Notes: generated by a model not told the origin, from the letters alone. A DNA stretch of 64,000 nt from Polynucleobacter sp. TSB-Sco08W16 (GCF_018687455.1 NZ_CP061291.1:1550001-1614000), one strand, 5' to 3'. Positions 8,108 to 16,502 are shown, counted from the stretch's first letter. Translations and numbers: made by a program.

Positions 8108-8159
8108 ATTTTTCGATAAAAAAAGGGGTCATTAATAGGGGGTAAGTGCATATAACTCC

Positions 8160-8188
8160 TTGACACCCCTACAAAAAGGGCAAACAAT
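8160..8188 (+). promoter_or_regulatory. Possible sigma-70 promoter of the cold-shock gene
   Basis: A perfect TTGACA at 8160-8165 is followed after 17 bp by AACAAT at 8183-8188, which matches the TATAAT consensus at 4 of 6 positions. It would give a leader of about 105 nt before the ATG at 8299, in line with the long 5' leaders of cspA-type mRNAs. Confidence 0.4.
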
Positions 8189-8298
8189 CAGGGGGTAGGC
8201 TTCAAAAGAGGTTCTATTTAGGCGTGTTGTGGATTGAGACTGATTAAAAAGTATTTACCCTCATCACGGTTGTTTTAAGTTTATGTAATGGAGTTCGC

Positions 8299-8502
8299 AT
8301 GGCGACCGGAATTGTTAAGTGGTTCAATGATGCAAAAGGTTTTGGCTTTATCAAACCTGATGATGGTGAAGAAGAGTTGTTCGCGCATTTCAGCGCAATT
8401 ACTATGCCTGGGTTCAAAACCCTTAAGGAAAACCAAAAGGTAACGTTTGACATTACCCAAGGTCCTAAAGGCAAGCAAGCTACCAATATCCAAGCGGCTT
8501 AA
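8299..8502 (+). CDS. Cold-shock domain protein (CspA family)
   Basis: A 67-residue single cold-shock domain, the whole protein being one OB-fold that binds single-stranded RNA and DNA and can act as an RNA chaperone or antiterminator. RNP1 is KGFGFI at about residues 13-18 and RNP2 is LFAHF at about 27-31. Length and composition are typical. Which paralogue (cspA, cspC, cspD) cannot be decided. The gene stands alone with a probable long leader and ends in a strong Rho-independent terminator. A GGAG ribosome site precedes the ATG. Confidence 0.95.
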   Translation: MATGIVKWFNDAKGFGFIKPDDGEEELFAHFSAITMPGFKTLKENQKVTFDITQGPKGKQATNIQAA

Positions 8503-8522
8503 TAGTCCTTAGATCATTATGG

Positions 8523-8552
8523 AAAACCCAGGATTCGTTCCTGGGTTTTTTT
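8523..8552 (+). terminator. Rho-independent terminator of the cold-shock gene
   Basis: An 11-bp perfect stem (8523-8533 with 8539-8549), 5-nt loop TTCGT, running into an uninterrupted T-tract that ends at 8553. A classical structure for the + strand. Confidence 0.92.
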
Positions 8553-8586
8553 TCGTCTAAAAATTGGCTCACTTAAAATACTAGTA

Positions 8587-9036
8587 ATGAAAACAACTGC
8601 TCAATTTTTCTGCAAGCTCATTGCAGCTACTCTTTTTATCGGATCGTCGCTGGCCTTGGCACAAGTGAACGTAGGCTTACCGACTATTGAACTCAAGACC
8701 GGCATCTATCGCATTCAGGCAGAGCTTGCTGATACCCCCAAAGCAAGAGAAGTTGGCCTCATGAATCGCACTAGCATGCCTACGAATTCTGGAATGCTGT
8801 TTATCTTTGAACAAAAAGCTGGTCATTGCTTCTGGATGAACAATACCAAGATTCCATTGTCGATTGCATTCATCGCAGACGATGGCAGGATTGTGAACAT
8901 CGAAGAGATGCAAGCAGAGACAACCAACAATCATTGCCCAAGAGCTAATGTTCGTTATGCTCTCGAAATGAATAAGCAGTGGTTCTCCGACAGGGTGATT
9001 GTGCCGGGCAGCATTATCAGCGGCTTACCAAAATAA
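8587..9036 (+). CDS. DUF192 family exported protein
   Basis: A 149-residue protein with a signal peptide (MKTTAQFF, hydrophobic core, cleavage probably after SLALA near residue 25) and then a single DUF192 domain. Family hallmarks are visible: AREVGLMNRTSM, GMLFIFE, FWMNNTKIPLSIAFI, and VRYALEMN near the end. The biochemical role of DUF192 is not established, so I assign none. Location is likely periplasmic. It faces the alpha/beta hydrolase convergently with a 13-nt gap, so there is no sign of an operon. Confidence 0.85.
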   Translation: MKTTAQFFCKLIAATLFIGSSLALAQVNVGLPTIELKTGIYRIQAELADTPKAREVGLMNRTSMPTNSGMLFIFEQKAGHCFWMNNTKIPLSIAFIADDGRIVNIEEMQAETTNNHCPRANVRYALEMNKQWFSDRVIVPGSIISGLPK

Positions 9037-9049
9037 TCATTAGGCTTTT

Positions 9050-9790
9050 CTAATTCTTTAGTATGAATTGGGCGGCAGATTTCACAAACTCAGACTCTTT
9101 TTGATTAAAGCCGTGATAAGCCCTTGAGCCGCAAACATCACCCTCGCTAATTCCGCCTTCAATCTGAATGAACTGGGATCTCAATTGCTTTGATCGTCCC
9201 TCGATAATTCTCTCAGACGAAACGAATGGCGTTGATCCACAGCCATCGTCAACATGATGAATTGCTAGTACCGGCACCGTCACATCCGAATCTACCGTTG
9301 CAGATCTGAAAGTTCCTGCCACTATGACTCCAGCTATGAGTCTTTCTTTTTCTTTTCCGCCATTAACAAATTCGGTAACGCTTACGGTACCCATGCTGTG
9401 ACCAAATATCCATACTGGTAGATTGAACTTTTCTTTGTAATAAGAAATGACATTCAAAATTCTTTGCTGATGATCTCTAATGGATCGAGAGTTACGCATA
9501 CCAGCCCCCAGGTCATAAGGGGTATCAACCAAAACAGAGTCTATTCCGTATTGAGCCCAGAGATCCTTGGATCTGACAAAAGTATGGCCGTTAGTAGTTG
9601 AGCCATCGTCCTGCAAATTTAAGACGCCACCACCACCAGGAAATAGCAACACAACTGCCTTGGCATTTTTAACTGGAGTAAGCAATGTTCTAGTCGGAGC
9701 ATCGTCTTTATGGGGAACATCAAAAACCTGAGAATATGCGGAAGAGGACATCAGCGCCCCGATCGCAATAACTATGTAAATGATCTTCAT
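9050..9790 (-). CDS. Exported alpha/beta hydrolase
   Basis: A 246-residue protein from the ATG at 9790; starting there exposes a clean signal peptide (MKIIYIVIAIGALM, cleavage near SAYS-Q). An ATG seven codons earlier would bury it. The fold is shown by the nucleophile elbow GHSMGT, a probable acid in HHVDDG, the late histidine in YHGF and an oxyanion-region LLFPGGGG. Two cysteines (CGSTPF and DVCGS) could form a disulfide in the periplasm. The substrate is unknown; esterase or dienelactone-hydrolase-like activity are options. It forms its own unit downstream of the ppnP terminator. Confidence 0.75.
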   Translation of the reverse strand: MKIIYIVIAIGALMSSSAYSQVFDVPHKDDAPTRTLLTPVKNAKAVVLLFPGGGGVLNLQDDGSTTNGHTFVRSKDLWAQYGIDSVLVDTPYDLGAGMRNSRSIRDHQQRILNVISYYKEKFNLPVWIFGHSMGTVSVTEFVNGGKEKERLIAGVIVAGTFRSATVDSDVTVPVLAIHHVDDGCGSTPFVSSERIIEGRSKQLRSQFIQIEGGISEGDVCGSRAYHGFNQKESEFVKSAAQFILKN

Positions 9791-9812
9791 TTGCGGATTC
9801 TTACATGGCACG

Positions 9813-9842
9813 AAATAAAACCACCCGAAGGTGGCTTTATTT
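9813..9842 (-). terminator. Terminator of the argG-ppnP unit
   Basis: Arms 9813-9825 and 9830-9842 pair over 13 positions around the loop CGAA, followed by T-rich sequence on the minus strand. The single imperfect pair is a G-U wobble in minus-strand RNA but an A-C mismatch in plus-strand RNA, so it is built for minus-strand transcripts. The core is CCACC/GGTGG. Confidence 0.8.
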
Positions 9843-9856
9843 AAAACAAGTACTCA

Positions 9857-10162
9857 TTACTCAAAGTGGCAGACATAGTGCACTGGTTGCTCAGCGCGAA
9901 TAATAAAGTAACCACCTTTTTCTACTTCCCAGGTTTGACCAGCCTTGAACTCTTGCTCTGGAGCGCCATTGATGCTGACAAATGCGTTGCCATCAACCAC
10001 TTCCATTACTTCTTTGGTACTGAGGTCAAAGCGCAAAGTGCTTGGCAATACCACGCCAACAGACTTACGTACACCATTAGGCAAGGTCACTGTGTGTGAA
10101 ACACATTTGCCATCAAAAAATACATTGGCTTTTTTGCCAACTGAAACTTGATCAAATTGCAT
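9857..10162 (-). CDS. ppnP: Pyrimidine/purine nucleoside phosphorylase (YaiE/DUF1255 family)
   Basis: A 101-residue cupin-type protein of the family whose E. coli member was shown to phosphorolyse several nucleosides to the free base and ribose 1-phosphate. Typical stretches are KANVFFDGKCVSHTV, RKSVGVVLP, FKAGQTW and the C-terminal HYVCHFE. Length is normal. It lies 36 nt downstream of argG on the same strand and ends in a terminator, so it is likely cotranscribed with argG, though no pathway link is evident. Confidence 0.88.
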   Translation of the reverse strand: MQFDQVSVGKKANVFFDGKCVSHTVTLPNGVRKSVGVVLPSTLRFDLSTKEVMEVVDGNAFVSINGAPEQEFKAGQTWEVEKGGYFIIRAEQPVHYVCHFE

Positions 10163-10198
10163 CTGAGTTCTTTCTATTTCGTTTGGTTCTAATTTGGA

Positions 10199-11431
10199 TT
10201 ATTTCTGAGCACGCTTGCGCTTAGCAATTTCAGCAATACGCATACGCAATGCATTTAGCTTGATAAAACCACCGGCATCTGCTTGGTTATACGCACCACC
10301 ATCATCATCAAAGGTAGCAATATTTTGATCAAACAAAGTATTGGCTGAGTCACGTGAAATCACGGATACAGAACCTTTGTAGAGCTTGAGACGGACAACA
10401 CCATTCACCATCTGTTGAGTATGATCAATTAATGTTTGCAGTGCGAGACGCTCGGGAGACCACCACAAGCCGTTGTATATCAAGCTAGCGTAGCGAGGCA
10501 TGAGGTCGTCTTTTAAGTGAGCTACTTCGCGATCTAGAGTAATGCTCTCGATTCCGCGATGGGCCTTCAAAAGAATGGTGCCGCCAGGAGTTTCATAGCA
10601 ACCCCGGCTCTTCATACCAACAAAGCGGTTCTCAACCAAGTCAAGGCGACCAATTCCATGCATGCCGCCAATACGATTGAGCTCTGCCAACAATTCATGC
10701 GGTTTATAAGCTTTGCCATTAATTGCCACAGGGTCGCCAGCTTTAAATTCAATCTCAATGATCTCTGGGGTATCTGGTGCCTTCTCAGGAGAAACTGTCC
10801 AGCGCCACATTGACTCTTCAGCCTCGGCATTTGGATTCTCAAGATGACGGCCCTCATAGCTGATATGAAGCAAGTTAGCGTCCATTGAGTAAGGAGAGCC
10901 GCCTTGCTTATGCTTCATCTCAACTGGAATGCCATGCTTCTCAGCGTAAGCCATTAACTTCTCGCGGGAGAGGAGATCCCACTCACGCCAGGGTGCGATC
11001 ACCTTAATTCCCGGCTCAAGAGCGTAGTAGCCCAATTCAAAGCGAACCTGGTCATTCCCTTTGCCAGTAGCACCGTGAGATACAGAGTCAGCACCAGTTA
11101 AGCGAGCGATTTCGATTTGACGTTTAGCGATCAATGGGCGAGCAATTGAAGTGCCCAAAAGATACTCACCCTCATATATGGTGTTGGCACGGAACATCGG
11201 GAAGACAAAGTCACGCACAAACTCTTCACGCAAGTCATCAATAAAAATATTCTCAGGCTTGATGCCAAATTGCAATGCCTTAGCACGCGCTGGCTCTAAC
11301 TCTTCACCCTGACCTAAGTCAGCAGTAAAGGTCACAATCTCGCAACCATAGGTGTCTTGAAGCCACTTCAAGATCACACTGGTATCGAGTCCACCAGAAT
11401 AGGCTAGTACGGCTTTTTTAATATCAGACAT
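10199..11431 (-). CDS. argG: Argininosuccinate synthase
   Basis: Joins citrulline and aspartate with ATP to argininosuccinate, the step after ArgF in arginine synthesis. 410 residues. The N-terminal PP-loop AYSGGLDTS (about residues 9-17) binds ATP; further signatures include SHGATGKGNDQVRFE and VENRFVGMKSRG. It is followed by ppnP and preceded by argF at 11484 on the same strand with a 52-nt gap, so argF-argG-ppnP may form one unit. No ARG-box operator was recognised upstream. Confidence 0.96.
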   Translation of the reverse strand: MSDIKKAVLAYSGGLDTSVILKWLQDTYGCEIVTFTADLGQGEELEPARAKALQFGIKPENIFIDDLREEFVRDFVFPMFRANTIYEGEYLLGTSIARPLIAKRQIEIARLTGADSVSHGATGKGNDQVRFELGYYALEPGIKVIAPWREWDLLSREKLMAYAEKHGIPVEMKHKQGGSPYSMDANLLHISYEGRHLENPNAEAEESMWRWTVSPEKAPDTPEIIEIEFKAGDPVAINGKAYKPHELLAELNRIGGMHGIGRLDLVENRFVGMKSRGCYETPGGTILLKAHRGIESITLDREVAHLKDDLMPRYASLIYNGLWWSPERLALQTLIDHTQQMVNGVVRLKLYKGSVSVISRDSANTLFDQNIATFDDDGGAYNQADAGGFIKLNALRMRIAEIAKRKRAQK

Positions 11432-11483
11432 GATTTCTTATTCAATCAAAAATTAATAAATGGATTAATTACTATTTTCTTGC

Positions 11484-12431
11484 TTAGTCCAAGCGACCGC
11501 AGAGTAAATACTCCATCAAGGCTTTTTGGACATGTAAACGGTTTTCTGCTTCTTCCCACACAACACTTTGCGCACCATCAATCACGCCTGCTGAAACTTC
11601 TTCACCCCGGTGTGCTGGCAAACAATGCATAAATAAAGCATCTGGTTTTGCTACTGCCATCAACTCTTCATCAACCATCCAGTCTTGGAAAGCATTCATA
11701 CGCAAAGTATTTTCAGCCTCATAGCCCATGCTAGTCCAAACATCAGTGGTGACTAAATCTGCATCCTTGCAGGCATCCTTAGGATCAGCACAGATCGTCA
11801 AATGTTTTGCTGCATTCTGCGTCAAACGCGCAGGATCCAATTGGTAGCCTGCAGGTGCCGAGAAGCACAATTGAAAATCTAAGCACTCAGCCGCCTGAAT
11901 CCAGGTGTAAGCCATATTGTTAGCATCACCGACCCAAGCCACCGTTCTACCCTGAATCGGGCCGCGCGCCTCAACGAAGGTAAAGATATCTGCCAAAACT
12001 TGGCAAGGGTGATATTCATTTGTAAGGCCATTGATGACTGGGACCCGTGAGTTCGCAGCAAAACGCTCAATAATCTCTTGGCCAAAAGTGCGAATCATGA
12101 TGATGTCAGTCATGCGCGAGATCACCTGCGCTGCGTCCTCTACAGGCTCACCACGACCTAATTGAGTATCGCGAGTGTTCAGGTATACCGCATGACCACC
12201 AAGCTGATGTATGCCCGCTTCAAAGGACAGGCGAGTGCGCGTAGAATGCTTTTCAAAAATCATTGCCAAAGTACGGTCATGCAAAGGATGCCAAGTCTCA
12301 TAACTCTTGAACTTGGCTTTGAGCCAGGCTGATCTTTTTAGTAAGTATTCATATTCCTCACGAGTGAGGTCAGAAAACTGCAGGTAGTGCTTTACCTGAC
12401 CAGGCACTTGAGGCTTTGCCAGAGATGTCAT
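11484..12431 (-). CDS. argF: Ornithine carbamoyltransferase
   Basis: Makes citrulline from ornithine and carbamoyl phosphate. The 315 residues from the ATG at 12431 contain the carbamoyl-phosphate motif STRTR (about 63-67), HPCQ (about 141-144) and the ornithine-site HCLP (about 269-272). The frame is open for 24 more codons with ATGs at 12464 and 12503; I prefer 12431 because known homologues begin about 12 residues before HYLQF, but a longer product is possible. Followed by argG. Confidence 0.93.
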   Translation of the reverse strand: MTSLAKPQVPGQVKHYLQFSDLTREEYEYLLKRSAWLKAKFKSYETWHPLHDRTLAMIFEKHSTRTRLSFEAGIHQLGGHAVYLNTRDTQLGRGEPVEDAAQVISRMTDIIMIRTFGQEIIERFAANSRVPVINGLTNEYHPCQVLADIFTFVEARGPIQGRTVAWVGDANNMAYTWIQAAECLDFQLCFSAPAGYQLDPARLTQNAAKHLTICADPKDACKDADLVTTDVWTSMGYEAENTLRMNAFQDWMVDEELMAVAKPDALFMHCLPAHRGEEVSAGVIDGAQSVVWEEAENRLHVQKALMEYLLCGRLD

Positions 12432-12583
12432 AGTTGAGCTTTCTACTAAAGTTTTGGCTTGCATTTTTTTCTTAAACCATTCAACTGCACGAAAATAGAA
12501 CATAAAGCCATCTTACGGCCACCTCAGGCTGTTAAGCTAGAGGGCTTAGTAATACTGATTCTTACGAACTTCTTTACGCCAAC

Positions 12584-12898
12584 TTGAACCACAAAAAGCT
12601 TTTCATTCAAGGCATTACCACTTCTGGCAAACCATTTCGGCCCAGCGATTGGGCGGAGCGTCTTTGCGGGGTGATGGCTACCTTTCGCCCTCCAGGAGAT
12701 TCTGGAGACCCTCGCTTCACTTATTCGCCCTATGTCAGACCAGTGCTTATTGCCAAAGTGAAATGCGTTGTTATCGATACTAGACTGCGCGATCTCGATC
12801 CTCGGGCGCTAGACTTTGTCATGAACTTTGCCCAAGACAACGACCTACCAATCGAAGAGGCCTGCGAGTTCAACCCAACACCCACAGCTCAGCCTTAA
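12584..12898 (+). CDS. DUF3579 domain protein
   Basis: A 104-residue protein of the DUF3579 family, common in Betaproteobacteria and of unknown function. The family core is clear: FIQGIT, KPFRPSDWAERLCGVM and SPYVRPV. TTG at 12584 is the only possible start upstream of this core: the frame hits a stop at 12533 with no ATG or GTG between, and no good ribosome site is visible. It is divergent from argF, an arrangement I recall from related genomes, and convergent with rpsT. Confidence 0.8.
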   Translation: MNHKKLFIQGITTSGKPFRPSDWAERLCGVMATFRPPGDSGDPRFTYSPYVRPVLIAKVKCVVIDTRLRDLDPRALDFVMNFAQDNDLPIEEACEFNPTPTAQP

Positions 12899-12928
12899 AA
12901 ACAAAAACCCGCTCTGATAAGGAGCGGG
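12896..12928 (-). terminator. Rho-independent terminator of rpsT
   Basis: A 7-bp GC-rich stem (CCCGCTC at 12908-12914 with GAGCGGG at 12922-12928) followed on the minus strand by TTTTTGTTTTT. The T-run overlaps the stop codon region of the convergent DUF3579 gene. Confidence 0.88.
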
Positions 12929-12973
12929 CTTAGGTCGAAACGATGATTCGACCAGCCTAAAACTTTTACTAAA

Positions 12974-13240
12974 TTACGCTGCCATCGCCTTGATAGCTGC
13001 AGACAAACGTGACTTTTGACGTGCTGCAGTATTTTTGTGAGCAATCTTCTTGTCAGCAATCTTGTCGATTGTTGCTTGAGTTGCTGCGAATACTTTCGCT
13101 GCAGAAGCTTTGTCACCAGTTTCGATTGCTTTACGAACTGCCTTAATGGAAGTGCGGAGCTTTGAACGCAAACTGGAGTTATGCTCGTTCTGTTTTACTG
13201 CCTGGCGTGCGCGCTTGCGCGCTTGTGCTGTATTGGCCAT
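12974..13240 (-). CDS. rpsT: 30S ribosomal protein S20
   Basis: An 88-residue, strongly basic protein with the S20 signature: MANTAQARKRARQ, then RSKLRTSIKAVRKAI, and near the end HKNTAARQKSRL. S20 is a primary binder of 16S rRNA near the base of the small subunit body. It is a single-gene unit, divergent from murJ (the common rpsT-murJ arrangement) and closed by its own terminator. In E. coli S20 represses its own translation; nothing in this leader proves the same here. Confidence 0.97.
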   Translation of the reverse strand: MANTAQARKRARQAVKQNEHNSSLRSKLRTSIKAVRKAIETGDKASAAKVFAATQATIDKIADKKIAHKNTAARQKSRLSAAIKAMAA

Positions 13241-13391
13241 CTTTAAACCTTGCCTCTATAAATTGCAAAATGCGATTAGTTAAAAATCTCGCGGACTTGC
13301 TAGATTCATAAGCAAGCTCGCCAAAACCCAAGATTTTACCTTAAAGGGGCAAAAAAGCCCAGTCCACCCACAAATAGGTGAAAATCGGCTC

Positions 13392-14945
13392 ATGAATCTG
13401 CTTTCTGCCGCCGCCAAGGTTAGCTCTCTCACCATGCTTTCCCGTATTACGGGCCTGCTACGGGAGACCCTGATTGCCCGTAGTTTCGGGGCTTCAGAGT
13501 GGACAGATGCCTTTAATGTCGCTTTTAGGCTACCCAATTTACTTCGCCGACTCTTCGCTGAGGGGGCCTTTTCCCAGGCATTTGTCCCGATTTTGGGCGA
13601 AATTGCCACCCAAGAGGATCAAAGCAAGGCCAAAATCCTCATTAATGCGGTCGCCACGCTCTTATTCTGGGCTTTGCTCCTAACGGTACTACTGGGCGTT
13701 ATTGGCGCGCCCTTGCTCATTTTGGTGATTGCTACAGGCTTTCAAGGTGGGCCGGCCTACGATGCCAGCGTTGTGATGACCCGGATCATGTTCCCTTATA
13801 TCGGGCTGATTTCCATGGTGTCCCTCTCAGCAGGGATTTTGAACACCTACCATCGGTTTGCGCTTCCTGCCTTTACGCCCGTCTTGCTCAACCTCGCTTT
13901 GATTGGTAGCGCCATCTTTTTAGCACCTCACTTAGAGCAACCAATTTATGCGTTAAGCATTGGTGTTCTTTTAGGCGGCATTCTGCAACTGGTAATTCAG
14001 GTTCCAGCTCTCTCTCGCCTAGGTCTTTTGCCACGGATTGGTTTATTGCCTGGAGCCATCAAAGCAGCCATCGCCAATCCTGATGCAAGACGCGTCTTGA
14101 GACTCATGGGGCCAGCTGTATTTGCCGTGTCAGTTGCGCAAATCTCTTTGATCATTAATACCAACATCGCATCGCGCTTACAAGCCGGTAGCGTCTCATG
14201 GCTCTCATATGCAGATCGCCTGATGGAATTCCCAACGGCACTACTCGGGGTTGCACTCGGCACCGTTCTGCTACCAAGCCTGAGCAAGGCGAATGCAAAA
14301 AATGATTTAGTACATGCTGGTGAACTATTGGTATGGGGCTTGCAGCTGACCTTCTTGCTTGCAGCGCCCTCTGCAATTGCACTCTTTATTTTTGGCGAGC
14401 CATTAGCTGCAGTCTTGTACCACTATGGAAAATTTAATGCGCTTGATGTGTTGATGACGCAACGTGCATTAGCTGCCTATGGAGTGGGCCTCATTGGATT
14501 AATCCTAGTGAAGATTTTGGCACCGGGCTTCTACTCACGCCAAGACATTCGCACCCCCGTCAAAATTGGCCTATTGGTTCTAGTCGCCACTCAGCTGGCA
14601 AACCTAGTATTCGTACCTTGGCTTGGTCATGCTGGTCTGGCCTTATCTGTGGGCACCGGCGCCTGTCTCAATGCCGCCCTGCTATGGTTTGGCCTACACA
14701 AACGAGGGGCTCTTCCAGGCGCTTCATGGGCTAAGTATTTGGGGCAACTTCTTGTAGCTTTAATCCCCTTTTCGGCAGTCCTTTTTTATGCCGCAGGCGC
14801 CCACAATTGGATTGCCCTTCAAGCGCAACCTTGGCTGCGCATTGGCCTAGTTGCTTTATGGTTGGCTGCCGCAGCCATTGTTTACTTTGGTGCCCTAGCT
14901 TTAGTTGGAATTCGCTGGCAAAAATTCCTGCGTCATGCAAAATAG
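13392..14945 (+). CDS. murJ: Lipid II flippase MurJ
   Basis: Polytopic inner-membrane protein that moves the peptidoglycan precursor lipid II to the outer leaflet. The 517 residues form about 14 hydrophobic helices of the MOP/MATE-like fold. Characteristic stretches include SRITGLLRETLIARSFG, DAFNVAFRLPNLLRRLFAEG and PILGEI near the start, and a conserved YADRLMEFP in the middle. Divergent from rpsT; its stop is 5 nt before the SirB1-like gene, so both are likely cotranscribed. Confidence 0.95.
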   Translation: MNLLSAAAKVSSLTMLSRITGLLRETLIARSFGASEWTDAFNVAFRLPNLLRRLFAEGAFSQAFVPILGEIATQEDQSKAKILINAVATLLFWALLLTVLLGVIGAPLLILVIATGFQGGPAYDASVVMTRIMFPYIGLISMVSLSAGILNTYHRFALPAFTPVLLNLALIGSAIFLAPHLEQPIYALSIGVLLGGILQLVIQVPALSRLGLLPRIGLLPGAIKAAIANPDARRVLRLMGPAVFAVSVAQISLIINTNIASRLQAGSVSWLSYADRLMEFPTALLGVALGTVLLPSLSKANAKNDLVHAGELLVWGLQLTFLLAAPSAIALFIFGEPLAAVLYHYGKFNALDVLMTQRALAAYGVGLIGLILVKILAPGFYSRQDIRTPVKIGLLVLVATQLANLVFVPWLGHAGLALSVGTGACLNAALLWFGLHKRGALPGASWAKYLGQLLVALIPFSAVLFYAAGAHNWIALQAQPWLRIGLVALWLAAAAIVYFGALALVGIRWQKFLRHAK

Positions 14946-14950
14946 GATGT

Positions 14951-15793
14951 ATGCCAACACAACAACTTGACTACTTCACTTCCCTGGTCACTGAGGACGA
15001 ACACTTCCCATTAACGGAAGCTGCCATCGCTGTAGCACAGCATGCATATCCAGATCTGGATGTTCAAGGTGTTCTCGATCATCTTGATGAGCTGGGCAAT
15101 AAATTAAAAACACGTATTACACCCGATACTTCACCAGTTCAGCGCTTGCAAATTCTGAAGCACTTTTTTTATACCGAACTGGGTTTTGGTCCCAACCCAA
15201 ATGATTTTTATGCCCCTGAAAATTCTTATTTGCACTATGTGCTTGAGAATCGTAGAGGCATTCCTATCTCCCTAGCAATTCTGATGATGGAATTGGGCCA
15301 ACAGATTGGCCTGAAAATTCGGGGGGTTTCGTTTCCGAATCACTTCATGATGCGCATCTCCTTGCAACAAGGTGAAGTGATCATGGATCCTTTGACTGGA
15401 GAATCCCTCTCGAAGAATCAACTGCAGGAGATGCTTGATCCCTATCTCGATGCCAAAGGCTATCGTGGTGAGCTCAGCCTCCCGCTAAACGTCTTCTTAA
15501 GGGCCTCAAGCGCACGTGAGATCTTGTCTCGATTCCTGCGAAACCTCAAGGTGATTTACTCAGAACATGAACGCTGGGAGCGCTTGCTAGGCATTCAGGA
15601 ACGTTTGGTGATTTTGCTGCCAGACTCTATTGAGGAGATCCGAGATCGTGGCCTCATCTTTGCGCAGCTAGAGTATTTACGCCCCGCTTTGGAAGATATG
15701 CATCGTTATCTCAGCGAATCTCCTGAGGCAGAAGATGCTAGCGACATACGTGAACATATCGCTACTTTAGAAAGTCAAACTAAGCTGCATTAA
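14951..15793 (+). CDS. SirB1 family protein (transglutaminase-like fold plus TPR)
   Basis: A 280-residue protein with the SirB1 N-terminal domain (transglutaminase-like, with SYLHYVLENRRGIPISL and PNHFMMR, followed by MDPLTGE) and a helical TPR-like C-terminal part from about residue 190. Molecular function of the family is not settled. I start at 14951, which has an AGGA ribosome site and follows murJ by 5 nt; the open frame running back into murJ to 14807 is an artefact of overlap. Convergent with the DedA gene, 6 nt apart, with a hairpin across both stops. Confidence 0.85.
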   Translation: MPTQQLDYFTSLVTEDEHFPLTEAAIAVAQHAYPDLDVQGVLDHLDELGNKLKTRITPDTSPVQRLQILKHFFYTELGFGPNPNDFYAPENSYLHYVLENRRGIPISLAILMMELGQQIGLKIRGVSFPNHFMMRISLQQGEVIMDPLTGESLSKNQLQEMLDPYLDAKGYRGELSLPLNVFLRASSAREILSRFLRNLKVIYSEHERWERLLGIQERLVILLPDSIEEIRDRGLIFAQLEYLRPALEDMHRYLSESPEAEDASDIREHIATLESQTKLH

Positions 15794-15804
15794 TTCAGCT
15801 TAGT
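15779..15804. terminator. Hairpin spanning both stop codons of convergent genes
   Basis: A perfect 9-bp inverted repeat (15779-15787 with 15796-15804, loop 8 nt). The SirB1 stop (15791-15793) lies in the loop and the DedA stop (15800-15802) in the right arm. No U-tract follows on either strand, so it may be a weak terminator or a stabilising 3' structure. Confidence 0.45.
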
Positions 15805-16444
15805 TGTTCTTGCGCTGAAATAATTTATAGAGTGCAGCAAATACTACTGGCACAGCTGCCGCACCGATACCTATCAGTACGATCACGTTTAAGTTTTGAC
15901 GAATAACAGGGATATTTCCAAAAAAATATCCGGCGATCACTAATCCAAATACCCACAGTGCTGCACCCGTGACATTAAATAACTGAAAGCGCGTGAAGTT
16001 CATCTCCGATACACCGGCAATGAATGGCGCAAAGGTTCTGATAATAGGTAGAAAGCGCGCCAGAATAATGGTTTTGCCACCATGCTTTTCATAAAAGGCA
16101 TGCGTTTTAAGCAAGGCGCCCTGATCGATCCAACGCGATTGACTGCTAAAGATCTTTTTCCCAATCCAGCGACCAATGAAATAATTCACGGTATTACCGA
16201 CCACTGCGGCAATCAATAGTCCAATACATAAAGTCCAAATATTGAAGTGCTCTGTAGCGCAATAGGCGCCCGCAATAAACAAAAGAGAATCGCCAGGCAA
16301 AAATGGAGCTACTACTAAACCCGTTTCAGCAAAGATGATGGCAAAAAGTAAGCCATATGCCCAAGGACCATATTGAGAAATGACAACGTCTAGGTGTTTA
16401 TCAATATGAAGCAATAAATCACTAATTTGCAAAAGGGTATCCAT
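15800..16444 (-). CDS. DedA family membrane protein
   Basis: A 214-residue inner-membrane protein of the DedA/VTT family, which contains proteins that flip undecaprenyl phosphate or phosphatidylethanolamine-type lipids and support membrane homeostasis. Signatures: FAETGLVVAPFLPGDSLLF near residue 40, GNTVNYFIGRWIG, and ILARFLPIIRTFAPFIAG followed by FNVTGAALWV. Which DedA paralogue it is cannot be said. A single-gene unit, divergent from miaA with a 58-nt gap. Confidence 0.88.
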   Translation of the reverse strand: MDTLLQISDLLLHIDKHLDVVISQYGPWAYGLLFAIIFAETGLVVAPFLPGDSLLFIAGAYCATEHFNIWTLCIGLLIAAVVGNTVNYFIGRWIGKKIFSSQSRWIDQGALLKTHAFYEKHGGKTIILARFLPIIRTFAPFIAGVSEMNFTRFQLFNVTGAALWVFGLVIAGYFFGNIPVIRQNLNVIVLIGIGAAAVPVVFAALYKLFQRKNN

Positions 16445-16502
16445 CTAGTCGCTCTCTAACATGTAGTTTGTTGCGGATATTAACAGGCTCTTATAATGAA
16501 GC

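Noticed and set aside
14807..14950. N-terminal extension of the SirB1-like gene inside murJ
   Set aside because: The added 48 residues are a shadow of murJ; the ATG at 14951 has its own AGGA site and fits the family.
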